Notes under the pieces: model-generated
Told to the model about the DNA's origin: nothing
The model's database searches: none
What the model saw: the letters and a program-made list of their open reading frames with translations, nothing else
Assembly (NCBI RefSeq): GCF_002109325.1
Contig: NZ_CP015348.1
Span: forward strand, 3,163,501-3,227,500
From: Sporosarcina ureae
GTDB taxonomy: Bacteria; Bacillota; Bacilli; Bacillales_A; Planococcaceae
Reading direction: 5' to 3'
Length of the DNA stretch: 64,000 bases
Shown: in pieces, positions 46,248-54,857 of the stretch
Layout: every line of letters starts with the position of its first letter
Numbering within the stretch: the stretch's first letter is position 1
Translations under genes and position numbers: made by a program

Positions 46248-47036
46248 ATGGAAGCATCTGTTGAGAAGCAACACGCTCTATTGTCACAAGAAAAAATGCG
46301 AGAACTCATCAAAGAATCACAAGCGGGTGACAAAGAAGCTAGACGAATGATGGTAGAAGGCAATACAAGACTCGTATGGTCTATCGTTCAACGCTTTGCT
46401 TCGCGTGGTGCGGATTTAGAGGATTTATTTCAAATTGGCTGTATTGGCTTGATGAAATCTATAGATAAGTTCGATCTAACATACGAGGTAAAGTTTTCAA
46501 CGTATGCAGTGCCGATGATCGTGGGAGAAATTCAACGCTATCTACGTGACGATGGAATGGTGAAAGTCGGGCGTACGATTCGGGAATTGAGTTATAAAAT
46601 TCGTCACGCAACCGATGACTTTTTCAAGAAGCATGGACGTTCACCTTCCATTTCAGAAATGGCAGAAATATTGGAAGTGAAACAGGAAGATATTATTCTG
46701 GCTTCTGATGCGCTCAGAGATCCGGCTTCCTTACATGAACAATTATATGAGAGTGAAGGTGACAGTTTGACGCTGATGGACCAGCTTCGCGACGATAGGT
46801 CGGAGAGAGTATTCGATCATATTCCGTTACGAGATGTCATTACCCGTTTGAACAAGCGGGATCAGACGATCATTTATATGCGCTATTATTTGGATTACAC
46901 ACAAAGTGATATTGCGAAACGAATCGGTATATCACAGGTGCAAGTATCACGGTTGGAGAAAAAGATTCTGACACAAATGAAAACATGGATGGGCGCAGAT
47001 GCCGAAGATGCGCTCGAAAAGGCGAGGAGACCATAA
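46248..47036 (+). CDS. sigF: RNA polymerase sigma factor SigF
   Basis: 262 residues. Sporulation sigma factor active first in the forespore. Region 2 reads NTRLVWSIVQRFASRGADLE...LFQIGCIGLMKSIDKFD; region 3 RELSYKIRHATDDFFKKHGR; region 4 ends TQSDIAKRIGISQVQVSRLEK. The ATG is behind GAGGTGAC, three bases after spoIIAB. The next gene begins two bases after its stop. Confidence 0.96.
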   Translation: MEASVEKQHALLSQEKMRELIKESQAGDKEARRMMVEGNTRLVWSIVQRFASRGADLEDLFQIGCIGLMKSIDKFDLTYEVKFSTYAVPMIVGEIQRYLRDDGMVKVGRTIRELSYKIRHATDDFFKKHGRSPSISEMAEILEVKQEDIILASDALRDPASLHEQLYESEGDSLTLMDQLRDDRSERVFDHIPLRDVITRLNKRDQTIIYMRYYLDYTQSDIAKRIGISQVQVSRLEKKILTQMKTWMGADAEDALEKARRP

Positions 47037-47037
47037 T

Positions 47038-48495
47038 TTGACCGATACACTATTTACGTCCATAAGAGAAGGGGAAAGGTGGTTCATCAATCAGTTTGGC
47101 GAAGATGAAACATTCGATGCGACTAAACGGGTGATCCACCTATGGGATAAAGAAATACTTCTTCTGTATATGAACGGGTTAGTGGATGGTGAGGTCTTAA
47201 CTACCTTAATGACCGAAATGCAGGACCGTAATGAATTATTTACAAGTGAATCTGTTGAGAATATTGATCGCGCCATGGTCGATTATTTTCCGTATCATTC
47301 CCTGGAAGTTGTGAAGGATGAAGATCAACTCGCGAAAGCGATCTTAAGTGGGTTAGCTGTATTCGTCATGAAAGATGGTTTCACATTTGCACTTGATGTG
47401 CGATCCTATCCAGGCAGAAGTCCCGAAGAACCGGATACTGAAAAAGTCATACGTGGCTCTAGAGACGGATTTACGGAAAACATCTTGACAAATACAGCGT
47501 TAATCCGAAGACGTTTACGTACAACGGATCTACGTTTTGAAATGCATGAAACGTCAGTAAAAGGTAAGACAGATATTGCGATCACCTTTTTGAAGGGCGC
47601 CGCAAATGAGGGACATTTAAATTTCGTAAGGGAACGACTGGATGCTTTAGAAACAGATGGCTTGACGATGACCGATAAATCTCTTGAGGAATTCCTTTTT
47701 AAACAAGGGTTTCATCCGATGCCGTTCGTTCGGTATACGGAACGCGCTGATATTTGTGCAGCGCATTTACTTGAGGGACATATCGCGATTATTGTAGATA
47801 CGTCTCCATCTGTCATTTTAGTTCCTGTAACGCTAGTGCATCACTTACAACACGCCGAAGAATACAGGCAAGCGCCTTTAATCGGTACATTCATCCGGAT
47901 GGTACGCTTCGCTGGGACGTTTTTAAGTTTAGTGATCCTGCCATTCTGGTATTTGATGTCAGTAGAAAAACAATTCGTTCCAGAAGCGATCAAGTACATC
48001 GGTCCGAATGAATGGGGAGAAGTGCCCCTATTTGTTCAGTTGATGATTGCGGATGTAGGTATTGAGGTATTACGTATGGCCGCAATCCATACTCCAACGC
48101 CACTTTCGACCGCCATGGGGCTCGTTGCTGCTATTGTGATTGGACAAGTGGCGATTGACGTAGGCTTATTCTCTTCGGAAGTTGTGCTATATGTGGCAGT
48201 AAGTGCCATCTTGACATTTGCGATACCTTCATTCGAATTAAGTATTACGACTAAGGTATTCCGGATTTTCTTATTGGTCTCTGTTGCCTTGTTAGGCGCA
48301 CCAGGCTTCTTCATAGCGCTTGCTGTCATTTATTATTACTTATGTTCATTGAAGCCGATGAATGTGCCATATTTGTGGCCGTTCACACCTTTCTTCCCGA
48401 AAGCTTTGCTACGTGTATTGATTCGCTTCCCTATGACAATCGATGACCCACGGCCGTTTATCACAAAATCACCAAACCGTGACAGAATGTCGTAA
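47038..48495 (+). CDS. spoVAF: SpoVAF (GerA-family membrane protein)
   Basis: 485 residues, near the 493 of B. subtilis SpoVAF. A hydrophilic N-terminal domain (about 1-270, with RSYPGRSPEEPDTEKVIRGS) is followed by several membrane segments of the GerA A-subunit type. SpoVAF is in the spore inner membrane and takes part in germination. The TTG at 47038 lies eight bases behind GAGGAG and just after the sigF stop; an ATG at 46999 inside sigF lacks support. In B. subtilis, spoVAA-AE lie between sigF and spoVAF; here they are absent. Confidence 0.93.
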   Translation: MTDTLFTSIREGERWFINQFGEDETFDATKRVIHLWDKEILLLYMNGLVDGEVLTTLMTEMQDRNELFTSESVENIDRAMVDYFPYHSLEVVKDEDQLAKAILSGLAVFVMKDGFTFALDVRSYPGRSPEEPDTEKVIRGSRDGFTENILTNTALIRRRLRTTDLRFEMHETSVKGKTDIAITFLKGAANEGHLNFVRERLDALETDGLTMTDKSLEEFLFKQGFHPMPFVRYTERADICAAHLLEGHIAIIVDTSPSVILVPVTLVHHLQHAEEYRQAPLIGTFIRMVRFAGTFLSLVILPFWYLMSVEKQFVPEAIKYIGPNEWGEVPLFVQLMIADVGIEVLRMAAIHTPTPLSTAMGLVAAIVIGQVAIDVGLFSSEVVLYVAVSAILTFAIPSFELSITTKVFRIFLLVSVALLGAPGFFIALAVIYYYLCSLKPMNVPYLWPFTPFFPKALLRVLIRFPMTIDDPRPFITKSPNRDRMS

Positions 48496-48581
48496 AGATA
48501 AGTAGACCTTCTATCGTTCGTTGCTACTTTCCGTCTTCTTGTGATAAAGTTATCTGAGAGAATTCGGGAGGGGTATGGGAC

Positions 48582-49907
48582 ATGCATCTTTATGGAACAC
48601 AGGCAGTGAATGAAAGTGGTCATCTGACAATCGGTGGAGTAGACGTTTCAGAATTAGCTTCACAATATGGAACGCCGGTCATGGTGTACGACACGGAGTT
48701 ATTCAAAAAGCGTGCGCGAGCATTTAAAGAAACGTTTGAACGCAAAAATATTAACGCTCAGGTTGCTTATGCGAGTAAAGCTTTCTCATCCATTGCGATC
48801 TATCAGTTGGCAGAACAAGAAGGATTGTCTCTTGACGTAGTTTCGGGTGGAGAATTGTATACAGCTGTAGCAGCAGGTTTTCCCCGTGAACGTATTCATT
48901 TCCACGGAAATAATAAAAGTAGAGAAGAAATCTTGTATGCATTTGAAGAGGGAATTGGCTGTATCGTAGTCGATAACTTCTTGGAAATCGACATGATTAA
49001 AAAGGTTGCGGAAGAGCGCAAGCAAATAATGAATGTTCTGATTCGCGTAACACCAGGTGTTGAAGCACATACACATGACTATATTACGACGGGACAGGAA
49101 GATTCGAAATTTGGCTTTGACTTGAAAAATGGTCAAACTGATGAAGCATTCCGTTCGCTGTATGATCATGAATATATTCATTTTCTCGGTATGCATTGCC
49201 ATATTGGGTCGCAGATTTTTGAAACCGATGCATTCAAGTTTGCAGCAGAAGTGCTGATGGAAAGAATGGTGGAATGGCGGAAGAACTACCAGTTTATCTG
49301 TCCGGTCTTAAATCTAGGCGGTGGATTTGGTATTCGTTATACAGAAGAAGATACGCCGCTAGAACCAGCCGAATATGTAGAAGAAATGGCAGATGTAGTG
49401 AAGAAGATGGCGGAGGAATGTCAGTATCCCATTCCTGAAATCTGGATAGAACCCGGCCGCTCGCTTGTTGGAGATGCAGGAACGACCATTTATTCCACAG
49501 GCAGCACAAAAGTTGTGCCGGGTGTCCGTACATACGTAGCAGTAGATGGCGGAATGTCTGATAATATACGTCCTGCTTTATATGATGCACATTATTCTAG
49601 TGCGATCGCCAATCGAATGAACGAACCACATGATCAGCAATGGACTGTAGCAGGTAAATGCTGTGAGTCAGGCGATAAATTAATAGAACAAGCCGCTTTA
49701 CCGAAAGTGGAAACAGGCGATCTACTAGCTGTCTTTTGTACAGGAGCCTACACGTACTCCATGGCCAGCAACTATAATCGTTTACCACGACCCGCTGTTG
49801 TGTTTGCTGAAAATGGCCAGCATCAGTTAGTAGTAAGACGCGAAACCTACGAAGACATTATTAAATTGGATCTTCCGTTACAATCAAATGAGAAGGAGAA
49901 TTTCTGA
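48582..49907 (+). CDS. lysA: Diaminopimelate decarboxylase
   Basis: 441 residues. Fold-III PLP enzyme that makes lysine from meso-diaminopimelate. The PLP lysine is in VAYASKAFSS; HIGSQ, GGGFGIRY, EPGRSLVGDAG and the dimer-contributed CCESGDKL are conserved. ATG with GGGAGGGG upstream. It follows spoVAF as in B. subtilis. Its stop codon overlaps the next small gene's ATG. Confidence 0.96.
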   Translation: MHLYGTQAVNESGHLTIGGVDVSELASQYGTPVMVYDTELFKKRARAFKETFERKNINAQVAYASKAFSSIAIYQLAEQEGLSLDVVSGGELYTAVAAGFPRERIHFHGNNKSREEILYAFEEGIGCIVVDNFLEIDMIKKVAEERKQIMNVLIRVTPGVEAHTHDYITTGQEDSKFGFDLKNGQTDEAFRSLYDHEYIHFLGMHCHIGSQIFETDAFKFAAEVLMERMVEWRKNYQFICPVLNLGGGFGIRYTEEDTPLEPAEYVEEMADVVKKMAEECQYPIPEIWIEPGRSLVGDAGTTIYSTGSTKVVPGVRTYVAVDGGMSDNIRPALYDAHYSSAIANRMNEPHDQQWTVAGKCCESGDKLIEQAALPKVETGDLLAVFCTGAYTYSMASNYNRLPRPAVVFAENGQHQLVVRRETYEDIIKLDLPLQSNEKENF

Positions 49908-50017
49908 TGAAAAAGAAAAACATCATTCTCTTCCTTTCCATTGTTGTAATGGCGATTGTTTGGGGTGTCATCTATTGGTATTTAGTTGTTCCGGTGATCG
50001 ATCCGAGCTATAAATAA
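49907..50017 (+). CDS. 36-residue membrane peptide coupled to lysA
   Basis: Encodes MKKKNIILFLSIVVMAIVWG then a short tail ending IDPSYK. One membrane helix with a positive N-terminus. AGAAGGAGAA sits nine bases before the ATG, which shares its A with the lysA stop (TGATG). The good ribosome site and coupling argue that it is translated. Not recognised as a named family. Confidence 0.6.
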   Translation: MKKKNIILFLSIVVMAIVWGVIYWYLVVPVIDPSYK

Positions 50018-50087
50018 TGCGTAAGTTGAAGAAAACGGTGTATTGGTGTAAACTATACAGAGGATTTCTGAAAAGAAGGGGTTACTA

Positions 50088-50462
50088 TTGAATCTTATTC
50101 GCTTTAAGAAAGCACAAGAGAAAATTGCTATGGGTTTTTTATCATATATCCCTAGTGAGAAAATGTTATGTAAATTACAAGAAACTGTTCAGCAGTATAT
50201 TTGCGAAGAACAGTGGCAGTTATTTCTTTATAAAGAAGCAGAGGATTACATTGGTTTAATAGGTGTAGAAATAAATGATGAGGCTAAGACGTATACTGTC
50301 CAGCATATTTCGGTTAATCCATCGTTTCGTGGAGAAGGAATTGCGTACAAGATGATGAAGGAATTGCAGGAGATTTATCCGGGATACAGCTGTGAAGGCA
50401 CTGATTTTACCAAACCCTTTATACAAAGTTGCTTACGAAAAGAAGAAGGCGCAGATCTTTAA
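50088..50462 (+). CDS. ribT: RibT, GNAT-family acetyltransferase-like
   Basis: 124 residues of a GNAT fold. The opening IRFKKAQEKIAMGFLSYIPSE and HISVNPSFRGEGIAYKMM (acetyl-CoA-binding loop) match B. subtilis RibT. TTG start at 50088 behind AAGGGG. In B. subtilis RibT is the last gene of the riboflavin operon ribDEAHT, but no rib synthesis genes are here. Function is unsettled. It overlaps the convergent ypuF gene by four bases. Confidence 0.87.
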   Translation: MNLIRFKKAQEKIAMGFLSYIPSEKMLCKLQETVQQYICEEQWQLFLYKEAEDYIGLIGVEINDEAKTYTVQHISVNPSFRGEGIAYKMMKELQEIYPGYSCEGTDFTKPFIQSCLRKEEGADL

Positions 50463-50968
50463 TGACTGCCCTTCTTCTTTTCTTCACGTTGTAAAAGAAT
50501 ATCCGACCTGTCCCGCTGCATATGCTTATGAATAACTGACGCGCTATTTTTTGGCAATAATGCAATCGAGGGCTTAGTTTGATCCGCGGCAACTTGCAAG
50601 CGTGGTGAGATGGGGAGTTGGAATGCACAGAATTCATCATTAGATTTAATACTCTCCAAACAGTGCTCTAGCTTGCTAATGATATCATCAATGGCCACTT
50701 CTTCCAGATAGTCGCCAAATTGTACAGGCATTTGTCTAAAACGTGTGATGGCTTTGTTCAAAGTGCGGGAAGCGCCTGCTGTATTGCCTCTGCGCCAGTG
50801 GTATAATCCTGTAGCCATGAGAATATAGCCTGTTAGTGGATGGTCTTTTGAAAAGTTCTCTTGTTCCTTCCAATATTCTTCTAGCACTTCATGGCATTCG
50901 AAATAATCTTGATTGTCATTGAAATACACAATAAACTGTAGAAAAAGAGGATGATAGTAAGGGTGCAT
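50459..50968 (-). CDS. ypuF: DUF309 protein, YpuF-like
   Basis: 169 residues. The DUF309 core (about 10-75) includes DYFECHEVLEEYWKEQ and GYILMATGLYHWRRGNTAGA. The function is unknown. The C-terminal third is extended and charged. ATG with AAAGGAATG upstream. In B. subtilis ypuF lies between ribT and scpA; here it is in the same place but on the opposite strand, divergent from scpA. Confidence 0.88.
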   Translation of the reverse strand: MHPYYHPLFLQFIVYFNDNQDYFECHEVLEEYWKEQENFSKDHPLTGYILMATGLYHWRRGNTAGASRTLNKAITRFRQMPVQFGDYLEEVAIDDIISKLEHCLESIKSNDEFCAFQLPISPRLQVAADQTKPSIALLPKNSASVIHKHMQRDRSDILLQREEKKKGSH

Positions 50969-51004
50969 CTAAATCATTCCTTTCTAGTTAGGTAGGTTGG
51001 TAAA

Positions 51005-51736
51005 ATGAGTTATAGTGTAAAACTCGAAGTTTTCGAAGGTCCACTTGATCTATTACTACATTTGATCAATCGGCTCGAAATTGATATTTACGACATTCCC
51101 ATGGCGGAGCTGACACAGCAGTACATAGAACATTTGCACGCCATGCGTGTTCTTCGGTTGGATGAATTAAGCGAATACCTCGTGCTGGCAGCGACACTTC
51201 TAGAAGTGAAAAGTAAAATGCTGTTGCCAGTCAATGAAGAAGAAGCGTTCATCGAAGAATTCGGTTATGAGGAGGATCCGCGTGAAGAATTGATTGCCCG
51301 TTTGATGGAGTATCGGAAATTTAAGGAAGCGGCACATTCGCTACGTGAATCCGCAGCGAATCGTGATGAACACTTCACAAAAGAGCCTGAAGACTTAACG
51401 GTCTACGGTGTCCCACTTGTAGCGGAAACGGAAGAGCAACTGAATGTCTTTGATTTAATCGGTGCGTTTCAAAAAATGTTACACAGAAAAAAGCTGAAAC
51501 TGCCTCTTACAGCGAGTATAACAAAGTCAGAGCAATCTGTCGGGGATAAGATGTCTTCGATTATGAGTAAACTTGAACTATGTGGCGGAGAATGTGATTT
51601 TCAAGCTCTTTTTGAAACGGCGACAGTGACTGAACTCGTTTTGACATTTTTATCGTTGCTCGAACTGATGAAATTACAAGAAGTTAAAGTACGACAAAGC
51701 AATAACTTTGAAGAATTACGAATCTCGTTGATGTGA
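51005..51736 (+). CDS. scpA: Segregation and condensation protein A
   Basis: 243 residues. Kleisin subunit of the SMC condensin that organises chromosomes. The N-terminal VFEGPLDLLLHLINRLEIDI and the helix LSEYLVLAATLLEVKSKMLLP are diagnostic; the C-terminal winged helix binds the other SMC head. It is 13 bases ahead of scpB, with which it forms the non-SMC complex. Confidence 0.96.
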   Translation: MSYSVKLEVFEGPLDLLLHLINRLEIDIYDIPMAELTQQYIEHLHAMRVLRLDELSEYLVLAATLLEVKSKMLLPVNEEEAFIEEFGYEEDPREELIARLMEYRKFKEAAHSLRESAANRDEHFTKEPEDLTVYGVPLVAETEEQLNVFDLIGAFQKMLHRKKLKLPLTASITKSEQSVGDKMSSIMSKLELCGGECDFQALFETATVTELVLTFLSLLELMKLQEVKVRQSNNFEELRISLM

Positions 51737-51749
51737 AGGGGTGAGGGGT

Positions 51750-52361
51750 ATGGATTTTGAAACAGGTTTCATCGGTATGACGGAAAGTTTTTTATTCGTA
51801 GCAGGTGAAGAAGGATTAACCCTTGCGCAGTTAGCCACATTATTGGAATGCGATGAGCAAAAAGCAGAACAAGTGCTGATTTCGTTGCAAGCTGCATATG
51901 ACGACGATGATACACGGGGTATTACGCTAAAAGGTTATGGTGGAAGTTACCGCTTAGTGACAAAGAGCGAATGGGCAAACGATATTAAGAGAATGCTGGA
52001 AGATCCGAAGCCATCTACATTTACACAAGCTGCACTTGAAGTATTGGCGATCATCGCCTACAAGCAGCCTGTGACGCGCGTAGAGATCGATGATTTGCGT
52101 GGAGTGAAGTCTGAGCGTGCCTTGTCTTCGTTAGCCGCTAAAGGCTTTGTAGAGGAAGTAGGGCGCATGGATGGTCCTGGTAGGCCGATTTTATATGGCA
52201 CGACAGCTTTCTTCTTAGATCGTTTTGGACTGGCTTCACTCGAAGATATGCCACCACTGTCAATTGATGAAGAACAAGAAACATCCGAAGAGACAGATTT
52301 ATTCATGACAAAATTCCAAGAAGCGTTTTCCAATACAGAAGAAGGAGGACATGATGCTTGA
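51750..52361 (+). CDS. scpB: Segregation and condensation protein B
   Basis: 203 residues with two winged-helix domains. TESFLFVAGEEGLTLAQLATLL opens the first; QAALEVLAIIAYKQPVTRVEIDDLRGV lies in the second. ScpB dimers bind ScpA. The ATG at 51750 is eight bases behind AAGGGG; an in-frame GTG at 51741 overlaps the ribosome site. The stop overlaps the next start in TTGA. Confidence 0.96.
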   Translation: MDFETGFIGMTESFLFVAGEEGLTLAQLATLLECDEQKAEQVLISLQAAYDDDDTRGITLKGYGGSYRLVTKSEWANDIKRMLEDPKPSTFTQAALEVLAIIAYKQPVTRVEIDDLRGVKSERALSSLAAKGFVEEVGRMDGPGRPILYGTTAFFLDRFGLASLEDMPPLSIDEEQETSEETDLFMTKFQEAFSNTEEGGHDA

Positions 52362-53362
52362 GAAAGATTTCGTTCATCGTTCTACTGGTAGTCGGATTAG
52401 TGATGAATCCTGCAAGTAGTCAAGCGGCAGGCGCGTCATATGCAGTGATAGACGGGGAAAACGGAAGATTGCTGATGGGGTCAAATGAGCATGAACCGCT
52501 ACCGATAGCAAGTTTGACTAAAATGTGGACGGCTTATACGTTTTTGGAGTTAAATCCAAGTGAAGAGGAAACAGTCATTTCCTCACAAGCCGCGACGGCA
52601 GAAGGGTCATCCATTTATCTAGAAACAGGTCAAGTAATGAAGACGAAAGATTTACTGTATGGCTTAATGCTTCGTTCAGGTAATGATGCAGCCCAGGCGC
52701 TCGCGGAACATGCGGGTGGCTCACTTGAAGGGTTCGTCTACTTGATGAATGAAGTAGCGCAAAGTCATGGCTTGGAGCAAACGCATTTTATGAATCCATC
52801 CGGTTTGCACGGCGAGCATCACCTATCTTCTGCGTATGATACAGCGAGAATGTTATATTTTGCCATGAAGAATCCAGAGTTTCGTAAAATAGCTTCTACA
52901 AAAAACTATCCTTTTGAAACTGAACATGGAAAAAATAGTTGGCAAAACAAACATCGACTAGTGATATCTGAACCAACTGCTGTTGCAGGTAAAACAGGCT
53001 TCACAAAAGCAGCAGGACGTACATTGGCTACTTATTTCGAAAAGGATGGAAAGTCCGTCATTGTCGTTACATTAAATAACGGAGATGATTGGCAAGTTCA
53101 TAAACAGTTATCAGAGCGGGTGTTCTCTGAATATCAATCGTATACTGCAGTGAAAAAAGGGAAGTATCAAGTATTTCCACATATGGTCGCAAAGCTGGAT
53201 CAATCTGTTAAATTACTCGTAACGAAAGAAGAGAAGAAAATGTTGTCCAATGTGTTACAAATTCCACAAGCAGATGAACAACAGAAAAAAGGCTACTGGT
53301 CTATTTATTTAGGTACAGAACCAATTAAGACAGTAGCAGTAGATATCGAGTCCGAGAAGTGA
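52358..53362 (+). CDS. D-alanyl-D-alanine carboxypeptidase (DacF/DacB type)
   Basis: 334 residues. Signal peptide (about 1-24, RKISFIVLLVVGLVMNPASS), then a penicillin-binding D,D-carboxypeptidase domain with SLTK (Ser52, Lys55), SGN (107-109) and KTG (from Lys212). It trims pentapeptide side chains of peptidoglycan. The TTG start overlaps the scpB stop (TTGA) nine bases behind AGGAGG. The place corresponds to dacB of B. subtilis, but spmA and spmB do not follow it. Confidence 0.9.
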   Translation: MRKISFIVLLVVGLVMNPASSQAAGASYAVIDGENGRLLMGSNEHEPLPIASLTKMWTAYTFLELNPSEEETVISSQAATAEGSSIYLETGQVMKTKDLLYGLMLRSGNDAAQALAEHAGGSLEGFVYLMNEVAQSHGLEQTHFMNPSGLHGEHHLSSAYDTARMLYFAMKNPEFRKIASTKNYPFETEHGKNSWQNKHRLVISEPTAVAGKTGFTKAAGRTLATYFEKDGKSVIVVTLNNGDDWQVHKQLSERVFSEYQSYTAVKKGKYQVFPHMVAKLDQSVKLLVTKEEKKMLSNVLQIPQADEQQKKGYWSIYLGTEPIKTVAVDIESEK

Positions 53363-53381
53363 GTTGAAAACATACTATTTC

Positions 53382-53418
53382 GAAGATTGACCTACATAGG
53401 TCAGTCTTCTTTTCATTT
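53382..53418 (+). terminator. Terminator after the carboxypeptidase gene
   Basis: GAAGATTGACCT pairs with AGGTCAGTCTTC around ACAT, then TTTTCATTT. Confidence 0.85.
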
Positions 53419-53469
53419 GCTCGAAAGTATGACATAATTTTTTCAGTATGTAACATCAAGGAGGAACCC

Positions 53470-54201
53470 ATGGAAAGATTACAAAAGGTATTGGCACAAG
53501 CCGGCGTAGCGTCAAGAAGAAAGTCAGAAAAACTTATATTGGATGGCTTGGTTAAAGTAAATGGTAAAGTCGTGACAGAATTAGGCACTAAAGTTACTAG
53601 AATGGACACAATTGAGGTAGAAGGAGTTCAATTAACAAAAGAAACTCCTGTCTATTATCTGCTTTATAAACCACGTGGTTATATCTCAACAGTAGATGAC
53701 GAAAAGGGTCGCAAAACCGTTATGGATTTAGTGCCAGAAGTCAGCCAGCGTATTTTCCCGGTTGGCAGATTGGATTATGATACATCGGGCGTATTGTTGA
53801 TGACGAACGACGGGGACTTCTCTTACTTAATGACTCATCCGAAGTTTGAAATCAAAAAGAAATATGTAGCAAAAGTAAAAGGAATTCCTTCCCGCGATGA
53901 TCTTAAAAAGCTGGAGACAGGAATCGAATTAGATGACGGTAGTACTGCTCCTGCTCGTGTGAAAATGACAAGTTCGGATAAGAAAACCAATTCAGCGATT
54001 GTCGAGATCACAATCCATGAAGGGCGTAACCGTCAAGTACGAAGAATGTTCGACGCAATTAATTGCCCTGTGCAAAAATTGAAGCGTGAAGAGTTTGCGA
54101 ACTTGACTACTCGTGGATTGAATGCTGGAGAAGCACGTGAGTTAACTAGACACGAATTGAAACAATTACGCGTCTTGGCAGAAACAGGTAAGATCGGCTA
54201 A
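53470..54201 (+). CDS. rluB: 23S rRNA pseudouridine synthase RluB
   Basis: 243 residues. N-terminal S4 RNA-binding domain (ERLQKVLAQAGVASRRKSEKLI) and a RsuA-type synthase domain with the catalytic Asp102 in VGRLDYDTSGVLL. It modifies a uridine in 23S rRNA. AAGGAGG precedes the ATG. The place before resA matches B. subtilis. Confidence 0.93.
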   Translation: MERLQKVLAQAGVASRRKSEKLILDGLVKVNGKVVTELGTKVTRMDTIEVEGVQLTKETPVYYLLYKPRGYISTVDDEKGRKTVMDLVPEVSQRIFPVGRLDYDTSGVLLMTNDGDFSYLMTHPKFEIKKKYVAKVKGIPSRDDLKKLETGIELDDGSTAPARVKMTSSDKKTNSAIVEITIHEGRNRQVRRMFDAINCPVQKLKREEFANLTTRGLNAGEARELTRHELKQLRVLAETGKIG

Positions 54202-54305
54202 GAAAGCGTGGAATGTTCACAAACCTATCACTAGTGCAGTCCCAACTGATTTTACGTTTTGCTATAATAGCAATTGGAACGCAAATTAGACAGGAGGTTA
54301 CATGA

Positions 54306-54842
54306 TTGGCCAAAAAGAAAAACAAAAAGACTATCAGGCTAATTAGCAGAGCAGCCCTTCTATTAATTTTAGCTGCAATTCTTATCTACGCAATTACTTC
54401 AAAAGATAAAGTGAAAGTCTTGGCGGAAGGTGATACAGCTCCTGATTTCGAGCTTGTAGATTTAGAAGGAAATGAACATCGGTTATCGGATTACAAAGGA
54501 CAAGGCGTATTCCTGAATTTCTGGGGTACATGGTGTCCACCTTGTAAAAAGGAAATGCCTCACATGGAGGATCTCTATAAAGACTTTGAAGCGAAAGGTG
54601 TACATATCCTTACTGTCAACGTAGGAGAACCAAAAGTGAAAATAGAACTTTTTAGAGATGACATGGACCTTTCATTCCCGATGTTATGGGATAAGAACAA
54701 AACCGTTATGGATTTGTATAATATCAAACCATTACCTACAACTTTCCTCATCAATCCAGAAGGAAAGATTACGAAAGTCATTAAACAGGGAATGACAGAG
54801 CAACAAATTTACGAGTATTTAGAAAGCATTCAACCAAAGTAA
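54306..54842 (+). CDS. resA: Thiol-disulfide oxidoreductase ResA
   Basis: 178 residues. One membrane anchor (about 14-31) and an extracellular thioredoxin fold with CPPC at 77-80 (WGTWCPPCKKEMP). ResA reduces the haem-binding Cys pair of apocytochrome c. The start is a TTG at 54306 eight bases behind AGGAGG; the ATG at 54302 is in another frame. First gene of resABC. Confidence 0.95.
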   Translation: MAKKKNKKTIRLISRAALLLILAAILIYAITSKDKVKVLAEGDTAPDFELVDLEGNEHRLSDYKGQGVFLNFWGTWCPPCKKEMPHMEDLYKDFEAKGVHILTVNVGEPKVKIELFRDDMDLSFPMLWDKNKTVMDLYNIKPLPTTFLINPEGKITKVIKQGMTEQQIYEYLESIQPK

Positions 54843-54857
54843 GGAGATTGTTACTCA

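Noticed and set aside
46999-47037. ATG inside sigF as the spoVAF start
   Set aside because: It adds 13 residues without homology and lacks a ribosome site; the TTG at 47038 has one.
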